DNA from: Papilionanthe hookeriana x Papilionanthe teres
Taxonomy: Eukaryota; Streptophyta; Magnoliopsida; Asparagales; Orchidaceae
Direction: 5' to 3'
Length of the DNA: 64,000 nt
Assembly (NCBI GenBank): GCA_022702705.1
Contig: CM040421.1
Coordinates: 6,206,090 to 6,270,089 of the forward strand
The notes beneath the pieces are model-generated. The model did no database searches. It saw nothing but the letters and a program-made list of their open reading frames with translations, and had not been told where the DNA came from. Shown piece after piece: positions 36,559 to 47,317 of the stretch (position 1 is its first letter; every line of letters starts with the position of its first letter). The translations under genes were made by a program, and so were the position numbers.

Positions 36559-37743
36559 CTATTCTTCGACATCAAAGTCCTGAGCTATATCATCTCCTCC
36601 CCGATCCGTAGTCGAGAAGACCGAGCAATGCCGGTATCGTGAATATCGGGGGCACTCAGGAAAGACAACATATAAATCACCACTCCTATAACGACGTTCA
36701 GCTTCATAGTATGCAATCTCGTATTCCGAATGTCGCTGGAGAATTTCGCTATCATAATCATGTCTCCTCTCCAGATTATCAATTCTTTGATCAAAATGAT
36801 CAAATCTTCTCCCCATTGTATCTCCAACCGCTCAAAACTTCTTCATGCGGTGTCGATTTATTCATCGGATCTTGTAGGGTAGGGGTGGTAGGCTCGGGAG
36901 GTTCATGGCTAGTAGAGGGTATATCTCTACTCGAGCGAGTGAAATAACTTCTTACTCCCGCTCTCCACCCTTCATGAGATTCATACTTCTTAATATTAGC
37001 AGCTGTGAGTGGTTTCATTGGTTCTACCCATTCTTCATTATCTACTAGCCTCAACTCCGGAGAGTTGGCGAGTGAAAAAATTAATCCGAGTGGTGTCCCA
37101 ATCCGGCTCCACTCTCATTTCGAGGAGTGGCCGGGATGTTTCGATAAATAATTCTCCCGATGTTGATGCTTCATTATTCCGAATACGAAATTCGAATTGC
37201 TCTATCTCGTGTTACCTCACCGTGGTGATAGGTGGGTAACAGAGTAGAGCAAATAAAGTAATGCCAGGCTTTGGAGACTGCATTTAATTTAGAAAGAGGA
37301 AAATTCACTCTTTCCTGCTGCTTAATTTTCCAAACTCCGGTCCCATCAGTGAGAAAGTTAATGACTTCCTCTAGTGGTCCTTCCATCGTTCCAAAAGTTT
37401 CATACTCGCTAAAGGGCGAGTCATGAACTTCATAGAACGCGTTTATTCTTGCAGCATTGAATTCTACAAAAAACCCTCGTACCTTTATTGGTGCATCTTC
37501 GGCGGCGATTAAATTGGCATAAAATTCTTTAACCACTTCCACAACTCGCTCTATATTGAACGTAACGAAATTCTCCCAACCTCGTTCCTTAATAATCCGC
37601 TCTACTTCTCCTCCCGGATTTTTGAAAACCCGATCCGCAATGCACTTTCTTCCTTGAATATTTTCAAAATATTTAGTACGTGCTCGTGCATTGATGAATC
37701 GGTCTTCGTCGAATTCTACTCGACGTTTTTGTCGTGGAGCCAT
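36559..37743 (-). pseudogene. E4 ORFb, plant retrotransposon accessory protein (env position)
   Basis: Starts MAPRQKRRVEFDEDRFINARART with a basic N-terminus. The open part (37174-37743) carries FKNPGGEVERIIKERGWENF, VVEVVKEFYANLIAAEDAP and VRGFFVEFNAARINAFYEV, typical of the family annotated as putative plant transposon protein found after integrase in Athila-like elements. After a frame break it continues as 36800-37054 (WVEPMKPLTAANIKKYESHEGW) and a coiled-coil-like segment with acidic end (36559-36816, ERRHDYDSEILQRH ... DFDVEE). Function is unknown; no signal peptide or membrane segment as a true Env would have. It is paralogous to ORFa. Confidence 0.7.
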
Positions 37744-38078
37744 ACGATCGATCCGTGAAAATCATGAAAATTTTCACTAAACTTAAAAATAATCCTAAGA
37801 AGGCTTCCTACAACATTTATAAGCAATTTAAATTAAATTCCATGGATTTCCACCGAATATTTCTTCCATATTTTGATTTTTCCCAAAATTTGCAATGTGG
37901 TGAAAATACATGGTGAAAATCAAAAATTTTTGCATAGGAGTGAAGCACTTACCAAGAGAAGATGAAATCCGGTGTTTTTGAGTGATGGAATCGCCTCTAA
38001 ATCCAAGATCTCTCAAGCCCTAGAGTCGGTTTTGCGAAAATGAGAGGTTGGGGATGATGAATAGTGTTTTTGACCGGT

Positions 38079-38252
38079 CAAATATAGGTCTTTTTGCGTT
38101 CTCGCTGTCAGCGAGATTTTTCTCGCCGTCAGCGAGCTAATTATTCCATAAGGCAAAAATTTCGGGAAAAATCCGCCGTCGGCGAGAAATTCTTCGCTGT
38201 CAGCGAGATCGATCTCGCTGTCGGCGGGATTTTTCTCGCCGTCGGCGAGGTC
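38079..38252 (-). promoter_or_regulatory. Hairpin array and TATA box upstream of ORFb
   Basis: About six 15-mers related to CTCGCCGTCGGCGAG (arms CTCGCC/GGCGAG, 3-nt loop), some with compensating GCTG/CAGC arms, between 38096 and 38252. On the element strand they are followed immediately by TATATTTG (about 38079-38086) and then a ~300-nt leader to the ORFb ATG. 37744-38078 holds no other feature. Confidence 0.55.
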
Positions 38253-38639
38253 CTAAAAATTTCAATTTTTTGAATTTCGTCAATCATTTTCAACCTCGAT
38301 TTGCCTTATATTATATTTCCGATCATATCATTTATTAATTTAATATGAAGATTAGCTACTTATACACAACAAATTCACACAACACAACAAATTAACTTTA
38401 ATATTGAAATCCATGAGACATACAAACTAACATAATTTAAAACTCTATAATCAAACTTCAAACTTCAATCCTTACTACTAATCGAGCATCGCAAACCAAT
38501 CCACGACACACTAAATGCCGATACAAAACTATGACGCATATCTCAATTAAGTTTGAGATATTCCAATCATCACTCCACACATAATAAAATCTAAATCAAA
38601 TCAAATAACATAAATACAAACATACTATGAAAATCTTTA

Positions 38640-39922
38640 CTACTACTCTTCAAGGTCAGAATCTTCATCTTCTCTAATATTTTCGATATGACGATGATGC
38701 ACAAATAAGTTATAGAAAGGCCTGAAGGGAAATTCCGAAGCAGATTCTTCAGTGATCCAACCCTTCTGTCTCAGTAAATGAAGAAAGCTAGCTTCGGGTG
38801 TCCGGAATGATCAAAGTGTTCCTTCATCCTCCGATCGATGTGATCAAATAAATCGGATATATTGTCTATTGAATCTCTCACTTTTTGCGGTTCTTTCTCC
38901 ATTCCTTTAATTTTCTTCAAAAGTAACTCCGTTTTATCCGAAATAGGCCTTGCTATAGGATTATTCGTGAAGCTCTATCGAGAGATAAATGTAATGTCTT
39001 CATTATTGTCCAAAGTAGGGAACATATACGTAGGATCGAGCGGCTTCAAGGTAACGAGAACCTTTTCCCAAGCTTCATAAGAAACCCAGTACCGGTCGCA
39101 TAATGCAAAAATAGTAGATGGGTATCCTAGTCCGTGAGCCGACCCATGCACAATTAAACCCAATGCGGACTTAACAATTATTGATCCAACATCGATAGGT
39201 AATCCACTTTGAATACAATAATTCAATATAGCGCATTCCTTCGAAACCTTGTTTACCCTCGTAGTAGGTAACAATTTAGATGAGATGAAAAAGTGCCGAG
39301 TGCTTTGAGACGAGGATTCAAAAGTGATGCGGAGAAACTAACATACCCGTCTTCACGCATTTCCCGATCTTCGGTTCATCGATCGGATATCGAAATATCT
39401 CATTCATATTATATCGAGAAGGCACAAAATTTGAATAGTGACATACGGGGTGTTTTCTATAGAGAATAATTCATTTACTCTTGATGGAGTAAACGTCACC
39501 CATCTTCCTCGGACGTAGACATTCCCGAGTGTTGATCGCATGTAAGTTAGAGTAGAACTCTTTCACAATCGGAATAACAACGACGGACGTAGTGTAACAA
39601 AATACCTCCCGAGTGCTGGCTGCGCGATCGTTTCTTCTATCTTCGTAGTGGAATTCTCTAATCCTCGATTGACAAATCCCCATTCCTTGATAACTCTTTT
39701 CTTTATCAAAACCTTGTTGAAGATCCGCTGCGCTTCCGCACTCACAAATTTCCTCCGGTTAAACACTCCAGATTTAAGGAATCTAAGAATTTGGAGGCCA
39801 TTATGGTGAATGGAATGAATTCTAGTGAAGAAGGCAGACTTAGAGTGGTTTAAGAATGGGTTTTCACAAAGGAATTGGTGTTGAAACCGTCCGAATCGGC
39901 ATTCAAAGTATAAATAACTCAT
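38640..39922 (-). pseudogene. E4 ORFa, diverged paralogue of ORFb
   Basis: Degenerate but recognisable: NRRKFVSAEAQRIFNKVLIK (39700-39760), VVVIPIVKEFYSNLHAINTRE (39520-39590), LPIDVGSIIVKSALGLIVHG and LGYPSTIFALCDRYWV (39000-39210), and an acidic end IENIREDEDSDLEE stopping at 38640. These are successive motifs of the same family as ORFb, and the FALCDR part is better preserved here. The frame changes several times. The first Met at 39922 overlaps a TATA-like sequence, so an ATG near 39802 (MASKFLDS, with one indel to the main frame) is the more likely start. Confidence 0.65.
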
Positions 39923-40110
39923 CTTTATAACTTCCTCGGCTGTCGGCGAGGACGTTTCTCGCCGTCGGCGACTTAGTTATAAACGCGCCTTTCCGGTTCT
40001 CGCTGTCGGCGAGGACGTTTCTCGCTGTCAGCGAGCTCGATAAATAAACTGAATCTAATTTAGGCGTGAACCTCGCTGTCGGCGAGTATCGACCTCGCCG
40101 TTGGCGAGAT
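39909..40110 (-). promoter_or_regulatory. Hairpin array and TATA box upstream of ORFa
   Basis: About six hairpin 15-mers of the same type as at 38096-38252 between 39931 and 40110 (for example CTCGCTGTCGGCGAG and CTCGCTGTCAGCGAG). On the element strand they are followed by TTATTTATA (39909-39917) and a leader of about 100 nt to the ATG near 39802. Confidence 0.55.
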
Positions 40111-40261
40111 TTCAAAATAATGTCCAATTTCGCTCTAAATCGAATAATTTCTTTTCTCATCATAATGGTTCGAATATGTGATGATTCTTAATAATAATTG
40201 AGTAGTAAAGTTTCAATAATATAAACTAACTATTAAGATACAATAAAAATAAATAACTAAT

Positions 40262-40299
40262 ATGGGTTGCCTCCCATAAAGCGCTTGGTTTAACGTCGT
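40262..40299 (-). other. Conserved Athila post-integrase motif
   Basis: The plus strand reads ATGGGTTGCCTCCCATAAAG then CGCTTGGTTTAACGTC. The same sequence ends the gag-derived ORF in both E3 units (27769 and 48635), where it codes RDVKTNRFMGGNP. It marks the end of the polyprotein region; the GGGTTGCCTCCC part can fold on itself (GGGNNNCCTCCC). Confidence 0.6.
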
Positions 40300-40321
40300 C
40301 AGCCCGACCTAATTTCAATTA

Positions 40322-41630
40322 TTAATCGAGTTGACTAAGCATTAAAACCTCTTTATAGTTAGGTCTTATACCTTCGAAATATGGTTTTAATCTATGTCCA
40401 TTAACTTTAAATTTATGTCCGAGTTTTGGATCTTCGATTTCTATAGTTCCGTATGAAAATATTTGAGTTATGGTGAAAGGTCCTAACCATCGAGACTTCA
40501 ATTTTCCAGGAAATAATTTCAATCTAGTATTATATAGCAAAACTTCCGTCTCGGTTCAAAATTTCTCCGATCAATCTTCCGATCATGCCATAATTTCATC
40601 TTTTCTTTATAAATCCGATCATTATCATACGATTCATTTCTTAATTCTTCCAATTCATTTAATTGCAACAATCTTTTCTCACCAGACTTCCTTCATATTA
40701 TAATTAAATTCTTTAATCGCCCAATATGCTTTATGTTCTAATTCAAGCGGTAAGTGGCACGTTTTTCCATATATAAGTACGTAAGGAGTCATTCCAATCC
40801 GAGTTTTATAAGCGATCCTATAAGCCCATAATGCGATGTCTAATCTAATAGACCGATCTAACTTTATTTGGGTTGACAAATTTTTCTAAAATACGTTTAA
40901 TCTCACGATTAGATACTTCAGCTAATCCGCTGAGTACGTGGATGATAAGCGAGTGGATATCTTATGAGTAATATTGTATTTTTCTACTAGTTTGTGAATG
41001 TATTTATTTCTAAAATGAGTTCCTCCGTCGGTGATAATCACTCTCGGCATTCCAAATCTAGTAAAAATATTTTTCATCGAAATTTTGAAACACTCTTAGC
41101 ATCACACCTAGGTAAAGCTTGTGCCTCAATCCATTTGGAAACATAATCAACGACTACTAATATATATGAGTTTCCAAACGAAGGAATAAAAGGTCCCATA
41201 AAATCTAATCCCCAAACATCAAAAATTTCAACTTCTAATATAAAGTTTAGAGGCATTTCGTTTCTTCTAGATATATTTCCTACTCTTTGGCATTTATCGC
41301 AAGTTTTAATATATCTATATTCATCTCTAAATAGAGTAGGCCAGTAAAATTCAGATTGTAGAATCTTATAAGCAGTTTTATCAGTCCCAAAATGTCCTCC
41401 AAAATTAGAATCATGACATTTTTGAATAATTGGTTCAGTTTCTTCATAAGGTACACATCTTCTAATAATTAAATCCTTACATTGCTTATATAAATATGTT
41501 TCATCCCAAAAATAAGTTTTCGTATCATGGATGAATTTTTTACGTTGTTGCAAAGTTAGCATAGGTGGTAAAATATTACTAACTATATAGTTTACTATAT
41601 CGGCATACCATGGTATTTTCCACTCATTGA
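40322..41630 (-). pseudogene. pol: E4 integrase
   Basis: Open segment 41074-41562 has the HHCC zinc domain (KCHDSNFGGHFG ... TCDKCQRVGN) and the start of the catalytic core (WGLDFMGPFIPSFGN, YVSKWIEAQALP). After a frameshift, 40679-40879 gives LDIALWAYRIAYKTRIGMTP, the end of the core, and 40322-40540 the C-terminal domain with KSRWLGPFTITQIF (GPF motif) and HRLKPYFEG. The second catalytic Asp and the Glu fall in the damaged stretch 40880-41073. It would insert the cDNA in the nucleus; this copy is inactive as read. Confidence 0.88.
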
Positions 41631-41644
41631 TATTATATAGTTGT

Positions 41645-42240
41645 TCATCGGGAAAATCGTTCTATAATTTCATTTTCAATATCGGATAATTCATGATTTT
41701 CTAATCTTGATAAATGATCCGCAATTTGATTATCGGTTCCTTTCTTATTAACGATCTCAAAATCGAATTCTTGCATTAATAACATCCATCTAATTAATCT
41801 TGGTTTGGAATCTTTCTTTTGCATTAAATATTTGATAGCAGAATGATCGGTATGCACGATACATTTTGTTCCAATCGGATAAGGTCTAAATTTATTAAAA
41901 CCATATACTACCGCTAATAGTTCTCTTTACAGTATCTTGTATAATTTATATCGAGCATCATTTAGAGTTTTACTAGCATAGTATATAACTTTAAAAATCT
42001 TTTCATATCTTTGCCCAAGAATCGCTCCTACGAGCATAATCACTAGCATCACACATAAGCTCAAATGGTTTCTCCCGGTTAGGTGAAACTATTATAGGTC
42101 TTGTAATTAATTTTTCTTTTAAGAGTTCAAAAGCATTCGGGCATTCGATTGTAAATTCAAATTTCTTGTCCTTTTCGAGAAGTTGGCATAGAGGTTTAGT
42201 AATTTTTGAAAAATATTTTATATAGCGTCCGTAGAATCCA
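41645..42240 (-). pseudogene. pol: E4 RNase H region
   Basis: 42003-42251 encodes the RT connection (LGFYGRYIKYFSKITKPLC, FELLKEKLITRPIIVSP) and the RNase H start (PFELMCDASDYA). After frame breaks 41645-41857 gives HTDHSAIKYLMQKKDSKPRLIRW and KKGTDNQIADHLSRLE, the C-terminal part. It removes the RNA strand during cDNA synthesis. A single RNase H, unlike T1. Confidence 0.88.
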
Positions 42241-43190
42241 AGCATGTCCAAGAAAACTTCTTACCCCTTTTACCGTAGTTGGAGGTGGTAATTTAGCTAT
42301 AACTTGAATTTTTGCGGGGTCCACTTCCATGCCTTTTTCCGAAATTTTATGCCCTAATACAATGCCGCCCGCAACCATAAATTGACATTTCTCCCAATTT
42401 AGAACTAAATTTGTTTTCTCACATACTTCTAATACTTTTTCAAGATGAGTTAAGCATGTATCAAATGATGTTCCAAATACAGAGAAATCATCCATAAATA
42501 CTTCTATTCCATTGTCAATTAACTTACTAAATATAGACATCATACATCTCTGGAATGTTGCCGGTGCATTACATAATCCAAAAGGCATTCTTCGAAAAGC
42601 GAAAGTTCCATAAGGACTAGTAAATGTAGTTTTCTCTTGATCCTCAGGAGCAATTTGTATTTGATGATAACCGGTGTATCCATCTAGAAAACAAAAATAC
42701 TTATGTCCGGCTAATCTATCTAACATCCGATCTAGAAATGGTAAAGGGAAGTGATCTTTCCCGGTGGCGGTATTTAATTTCCTATAATCAATACATATAC
42801 GCCAACCGGTAACTTGTCTTATAGGAATAAGATCGTTATTTTCATTGGCGATGACGGTCACTCCTCCCTTCTTAGGAACACGAGTGAATTGGGCTTACCC
42901 AAGCACTCGTCGAAATAGGATATATAATACCATTATCTAACCATTTTAAAATTTCTTTCTTAACTACTTCTTTCATTATCGGGTTTAATCTCCTTTGGGG
43001 ATCCGCTTTAGGTTTATGTTCATCATCTAAAATAATTCTATGCATACGGATTGAAGGACTAATTCCTTTAATATCTCGCTAAAGTCCAACCAAAAGTTTT
43101 TTTATATTTTTTTAAAGTTTCTATAAGTTTTTGTTCTTGAGATTCGTTTAATGCGGATGAAATAATAACTGGTAAAGTTGAAGAATTACC
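42196..43190 (-). pseudogene. pol: E4 reverse transcriptase
   Basis: 42196-42861 is open: IPIRQVTGWRICIDYRKLN, GHKYFCFLDGYTGYHQIQ, FRRMPFGLCNAPATFQRCM and the catalytic box VFMDDFSVFG, then KCQFMVAGGIVLGHKIS and SFLGHAWILR. The last residues (GHAWILR for the usual GHAGFYRR) show a frameshift near 42245. Upstream of 42861 the fingers (KKGG, SDSAW-like) continue in other frames to about 43190. It is nearly identical in layout to the E1 fragment and keeps the DD residues. Confidence 0.9.
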
Positions 43191-43987
43191 TAAATAAGCA
43201 TATTTCAAATGATCGAGTAATATTTTTAGCTCGAAGTTCAGGAGGTTTAATAATTGATGGAACTATATTCTTGTCAGTATTTTTAGTATTATCCAAAAAT
43301 TCAAATCTTTCCTGAATAAAATCTAGTTCTTCATGATTATCTTTAATTAATTCAGTGTTTTCTTTTTCTAATTTATCCTCGTAATATTCCTTAAAATGTT
43401 CTTGTTGTAAATATTCAAGTATTTCCATCCGAAAACATTCATCATCTTTTTCTAGCGCAGGATATTTCATTGATTTTGCAATATTAAATGTAACTTTTTG
43501 GTCATTTACTCTCATAGTTAATTCTCCTTTCTGAACATCAATCATAGCTTTTCTAGTAACTAAAAATGGTCTTCCTAAAATGATAGGAATTTCTTTATCT
43601 TCCTCCATATCTAAAACAATAAAATCTACTAGGAAGATAAATTTATCCACCTTTACTAACACATCTTCAATAACTCCCTTAGGATAGGTAACCGAACGAT
43701 CGGCTAATTGAAGGGTTACTTGAAGTAGGTGTAATTTTTCCTAATCCTAATCTCTTAAAAATCAATAGAGGCATTAGATTGATGCTTGCTCCTAAGTCAC
43801 ACAAAGCTTTTCCATAAAATTTTTCTCCTATAGCGCGGGGTATAGTGAAACTACCGGGATCTTTCAATTTTTCGGAAGCTTCTTCGAATAATAGACTACA
43901 CTCTTCACTAAGTGCGACTGTTTCATTATCGGTGAATTTTCTTTTCTTATTTAGAATATCTTTCATAAATTTTACATAATTTGGCAT
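43186..43987 (-). pseudogene. pol: E4 aspartic protease and linker
   Basis: 43679-43987 holds KLKDPGSFTIPRAIGEKFYG and ALCDLGASINLMPLLIFKRL, the active site in the Athila form D-L-G. A frameshift near 43700 separates it from 43186-43662 with IPIILGRPFLVTRKAMID and an acidic linker (EYYEDKLEKENTELIKDNHE) toward RT. It processes Gag-Pol. The DLG triad replaces the usual D-S/T-G, as generally in Athila elements as far as I know. Confidence 0.88.
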
Positions 43988-44039
43988 CCGATCTAAAGCT
44001 TCAACAAAAGGTATATTAATTGTTAATTTCTTTAATATT

Positions 44040-45627
44040 TCGAGGAATTTAGCAAATTGTTTATCTTTTTTATGTTGAGCTAGTCGTTGAGGAAATGGTG
44101 GTGGAGGTTTTTCAACGAAATTTTCATAGGTATTAAAGGATGTTCCAAGTTTGAATCTTGTTGAATTGTTTCCTTTTCAATTTCCACTTCCTCTTTTGGC
44201 TTTCAAGTTCTTTTTGAATTTGAGGTTCTAATTCTTTTCCACTCCTTAGTTGTATTGCTTTAATTTGTTCTTTTCCTTGATCTTTAGGATTTATTTCCAC
44301 ATTACTAGGAAAAGTTCCGGTATTCTATTATTTAGCGCGATAGCAATATGTCCAAGTTGAGTTTCGATATTTTTAATAGATGTTCCTTGAATTTGTAATT
44401 GATTTCCTTGAATTTGTAGTTGATTTCCTTGATTTTGTAGTCGATGACCCATATTCAAAATTAATTCATCCATGGATAATTTCTTATCCTTGAATTGAGG
44501 GTTATTGTTATTAAATCCGGGTGGGTAATTAGGTTTATAGTTTGGATTTGCTTGATTAGGTTGATTCATCCATTGTTGATTAGATGTGTTATTCCAATTA
44601 AAATTTGGATGAGTTTTCCAACCGGGATTATAATAGTTTGAATAAGGGTTATTAGTTCTATTATTAATAGCATTTAAAGTTTCATAATTAGTTTGAGATT
44701 CTATGATTTGTCCAAATGAGTTTTCTTCTAAAATAGGAGAGTAGTTCATTCCAAAATGATCTAACTTCTTAGATATAGCAGCAATTTGAGAAGCTAACAT
44801 AGATATTGCATCGTTTTCATGAATACTGGCTATCTTTTTAGGATTTACTCTTTCAGCAGGCCATTGGAAATTATTTGTTGTCATTTCTTCGATTAGTGCA
44901 TAAGCTTCATCAAATGGTTTAGACATTAATGAACCTCCAATGACGACATCGATGATTGATCTTAAAGATCCTACTAATCCATTATAAAAGGTTTGAATAA
45001 TCGACGATACGGTAGCACATGATATGGGCATTTCCTAAAAAGTTCCTTAAATCTCTCCCAAGCTTCATATATTGATTCTCCATCTAACTGACAAAAGAAG
45101 TTATATCATTTCTAAACTTAGCAGTTTTAGATGGTGGAAAATATTTGGATATAAATTTTTGTGATAATTCTCCCCAAGTTTTAATAGATCCAGAGTCTTA
45201 ACGAATTCAACCACATTTTAGCTTTATCCCTTAATGAAAAAAGAAAAAGTCTAAGTCTTATAGCATCGTCAGATACTCCTTGATATTTAAAAGTAGCACA
45301 AAGTTCTAGAAAACTAGCAAGATGTAAGTTAGGATCTTCGGTAGGTGAACCACTAAATTGATTGTTTTGTACCATTTGGATAATTACGGTGTTTAAGTTC
45401 AAATGAATTAGCGACTACATCGGGGTTTTGAATAGTTAAATGAATTTCATCCGATGTAGGGTTGGCATAATCTCTTAATGGTCTTTGTCGGTTCATATTT
45501 TGAATTTCGGGAATATTCGCCATTTGTGTTAAATTAATAATTTGTTTCTTTTGTTTTCTAATTCTTTTAATTGTACGCTCTAATTCGAATCGTAAGGTAT
45601 TAAATTTTCGTTTCCAAATTTGCGCAT
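44040..45627 (-). pseudogene. gag: E4 gag
   Basis: Starts at the ATG at 45627 (MRKFGNENLIPYDS) and shifts frame almost at once to ERTIKRIRKQKKQI, RPLRDYANPTSDEIHLTIQN. Then comes the capsid-like domain (45181-45402: GSPTEDPNLHLASFLELCATFKY, IRLRLFLFSLRDKAKMWLNSL), then 44291-45031: IIQTFYNGLVGSLRSIIDV, EAYALIEEMTTNNFQWPAERVNP and NPYSNYYNPGWKTHPNFNW. Near 44395-44450 the heptad-like unit NQLQIQG is repeated (GNQLQIQGNQLQIQGTSIKN), a small in-frame duplication also visible as TTGATTTCCTTGAAT repeats. The tail is Lys/Glu-rich. Frameshifts near 45390, 45150 and 44290. Confidence 0.88.
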
Positions 45628-45709
45628 ACAATTTCAGAATAGATATTAATTTATTTATTATGATTATTTTAAAATAGATCCAGTTACTTTAGTAAATTTT
45701 TCTTACTTT

Positions 45710-45726
45710 CCCCGGCAACGACGCCA
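45710..45726 (-). other. E4 primer-binding site
   Basis: Minus strand TGGCGTCGTTGCCGGGG, the Athila tRNA-Asp-type PBS with one C-to-T difference from E3. It is 6 bp from the LTR start at 45733. The same variant is found in the PBS-like copy inside both E4 LTRs. Confidence 0.88.
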
Positions 45727-45732
45727 AAAACT

Positions 45733-47317
45733 TGACCCACAATTTTTTTATTATGATATTTTTAATTTAATTGCAACGACGCCAAAAACTTGACCCCACT
45801 ATTTATATGTATAGAATTGTAATTGTTTATGTTGTGGATGCTACGCAAGTATACGTATCGTATCAAGTAATACAGGGCACTAGTAGAGTCCTGGTTATCG
45901 ATCCCACGGGAAAGAGAAAATTAAATAACAACTAATTTAAAATAATAATAATAATTTTTAAAAATAGTATACGAAAATTTGGAATTCTAAATTTGAGCGC
46001 AATAAAGTAAACTAAGTATTTTAATTAGGTAACTTAACTAAGTAGAAAATTAATACGTATTGAAAGTACAGGAAATTAAACTAATTGCTAAATAAGTTTT
46101 AACTATTCAGAAAAAGTATATTTCCACTTGTTTAGAAATTTAAGTGATTAATGAATTTAAATAGATAATTTTAAGGTATTGTGACAAATAGGAGCATTCC
46201 TTATTCTTTACCCTTTGGTCCAGGTGTAAAGAATATTGACTAATCCTATGTTTGATTACCGAATCTGCGGCTAAGGTCGGGAGGATACCAACCGCCACTT
46301 CGAGCTCCCACGTTCCCTCGCCCGAGGGCTAACATCTACACTTCAGCTCTCAAACAATAGGACCGAATTGAATATTTTAGTCTGTCACACTAAAATGCTC
46401 AATTCTACGCCAGTGATATTATTTCCCTATTTATTTGCACCCTCCTTCCAAGGCTTTTGAATTCCCCGAATATCAGATGTAATTTTTACTATAGTTGATA
46501 ATCAACATATTTTAACAAATCAAATGGCCAGTTTGAAAGTAAATTAAGTTTTAAGTAAAAATTATCACAATTTATTAATATATATAAGTATTTCTATTTT
46601 AATTTCATCAAGTCACTTAATTTCATAAACATGGAGAAAGACTAATAAACTACTCAGAATGCATGGGAACTAAACTAAGCATGGATTTTATTTAAAGTTA
46701 AAAAAAAACAATAAGTACAAATACTTATCTCGATTTATCCCCAAACGGACTCCTCGTAGTTCCTTTGACTCTTCCTTCCAAGATACAGACGACTCACTAA
46801 TTACTCACTAAACTTACTAAAGACTCACTAAAGACACACTACTCGCACAAAAATTAACACCCGAGAGATCGAATTTCGGCCTCTATATATAGAGGTAAGC
46901 AAAGGTCCAAGAGGTGTGTAAGCATCTCTTCAAAAAGTGTCCGGGTTCAATGTATTCGTGCCATTTGAACTACCTCGCCGTCGGCGACTGAACTACCTCG
47001 GCCGTCGGCGAGGCTTCTGAAGATCTTCGAACCGCTCTAGCTCGGCCGGTAGCGGGCTCGGGCATGCTTTGTCGGCGAGACAGTTATAAATTCTTCGGAA
47101 TTTTCTTCTTGTAACCTCGCCGTCGGCGGCTCGATCTCGCCGTCGGCGACTCGAGACTAAATTGCATGATTTTGCTCCAAATTCGCTCCTTTTTATGATT
47201 TTTGCTTTTATCACCTAAATTATTCATTCCTGCAACAAAATAAAGAAAATACCCTTCTTTAAAGTGCAATTTCATCAAAAATAAGTATGAATTTCTTAAT
47301 AAATTTTTCAGCGATCA
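45733..47317 (-). repeat. E4 5' LTR
   Basis: 1585 bp. It has the PBS-like copy GCAACGACGCCA at 45773 followed by a second LTR-start-like TGACCCCAC (45791), the Athila block (45842), a palindromic TATA CTCTATATATAGAG (46881-46894) and a hairpin array (46973-47155), as in the 3' LTR. Confidence 0.9.

Larger units (their letters stand above)
33622..47317 (-). mobile_element. E4, Athila-type element with two extra ORFs
   Basis: Perfect target duplication tttcc (33617-33621, 47318-47322) in E3. The LTRs, 33622-35194 and 45733-47317, both begin TGACCCACAATTTTTTT and end GCGATCA or CGATCA. Minus-strand order after the 5' LTR: PBS, gag, protease, RT, RNase H, integrase, hairpin array, ORFa, hairpin array, ORFb, PPT, 3' LTR. 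Length is 13.7 kb. Most genes have frameshifts; some may be sequencing or assembly errors. Confidence 0.92.

Noticed and set aside
38096..38252. CRISPR-like look of the repeated CTCGCCGTCGGCGAG words
   Set aside because: Repeats are 15 bp, imperfect and irregularly spaced, within a plant retrotransposon, with no cas genes. They are hairpin arrays.
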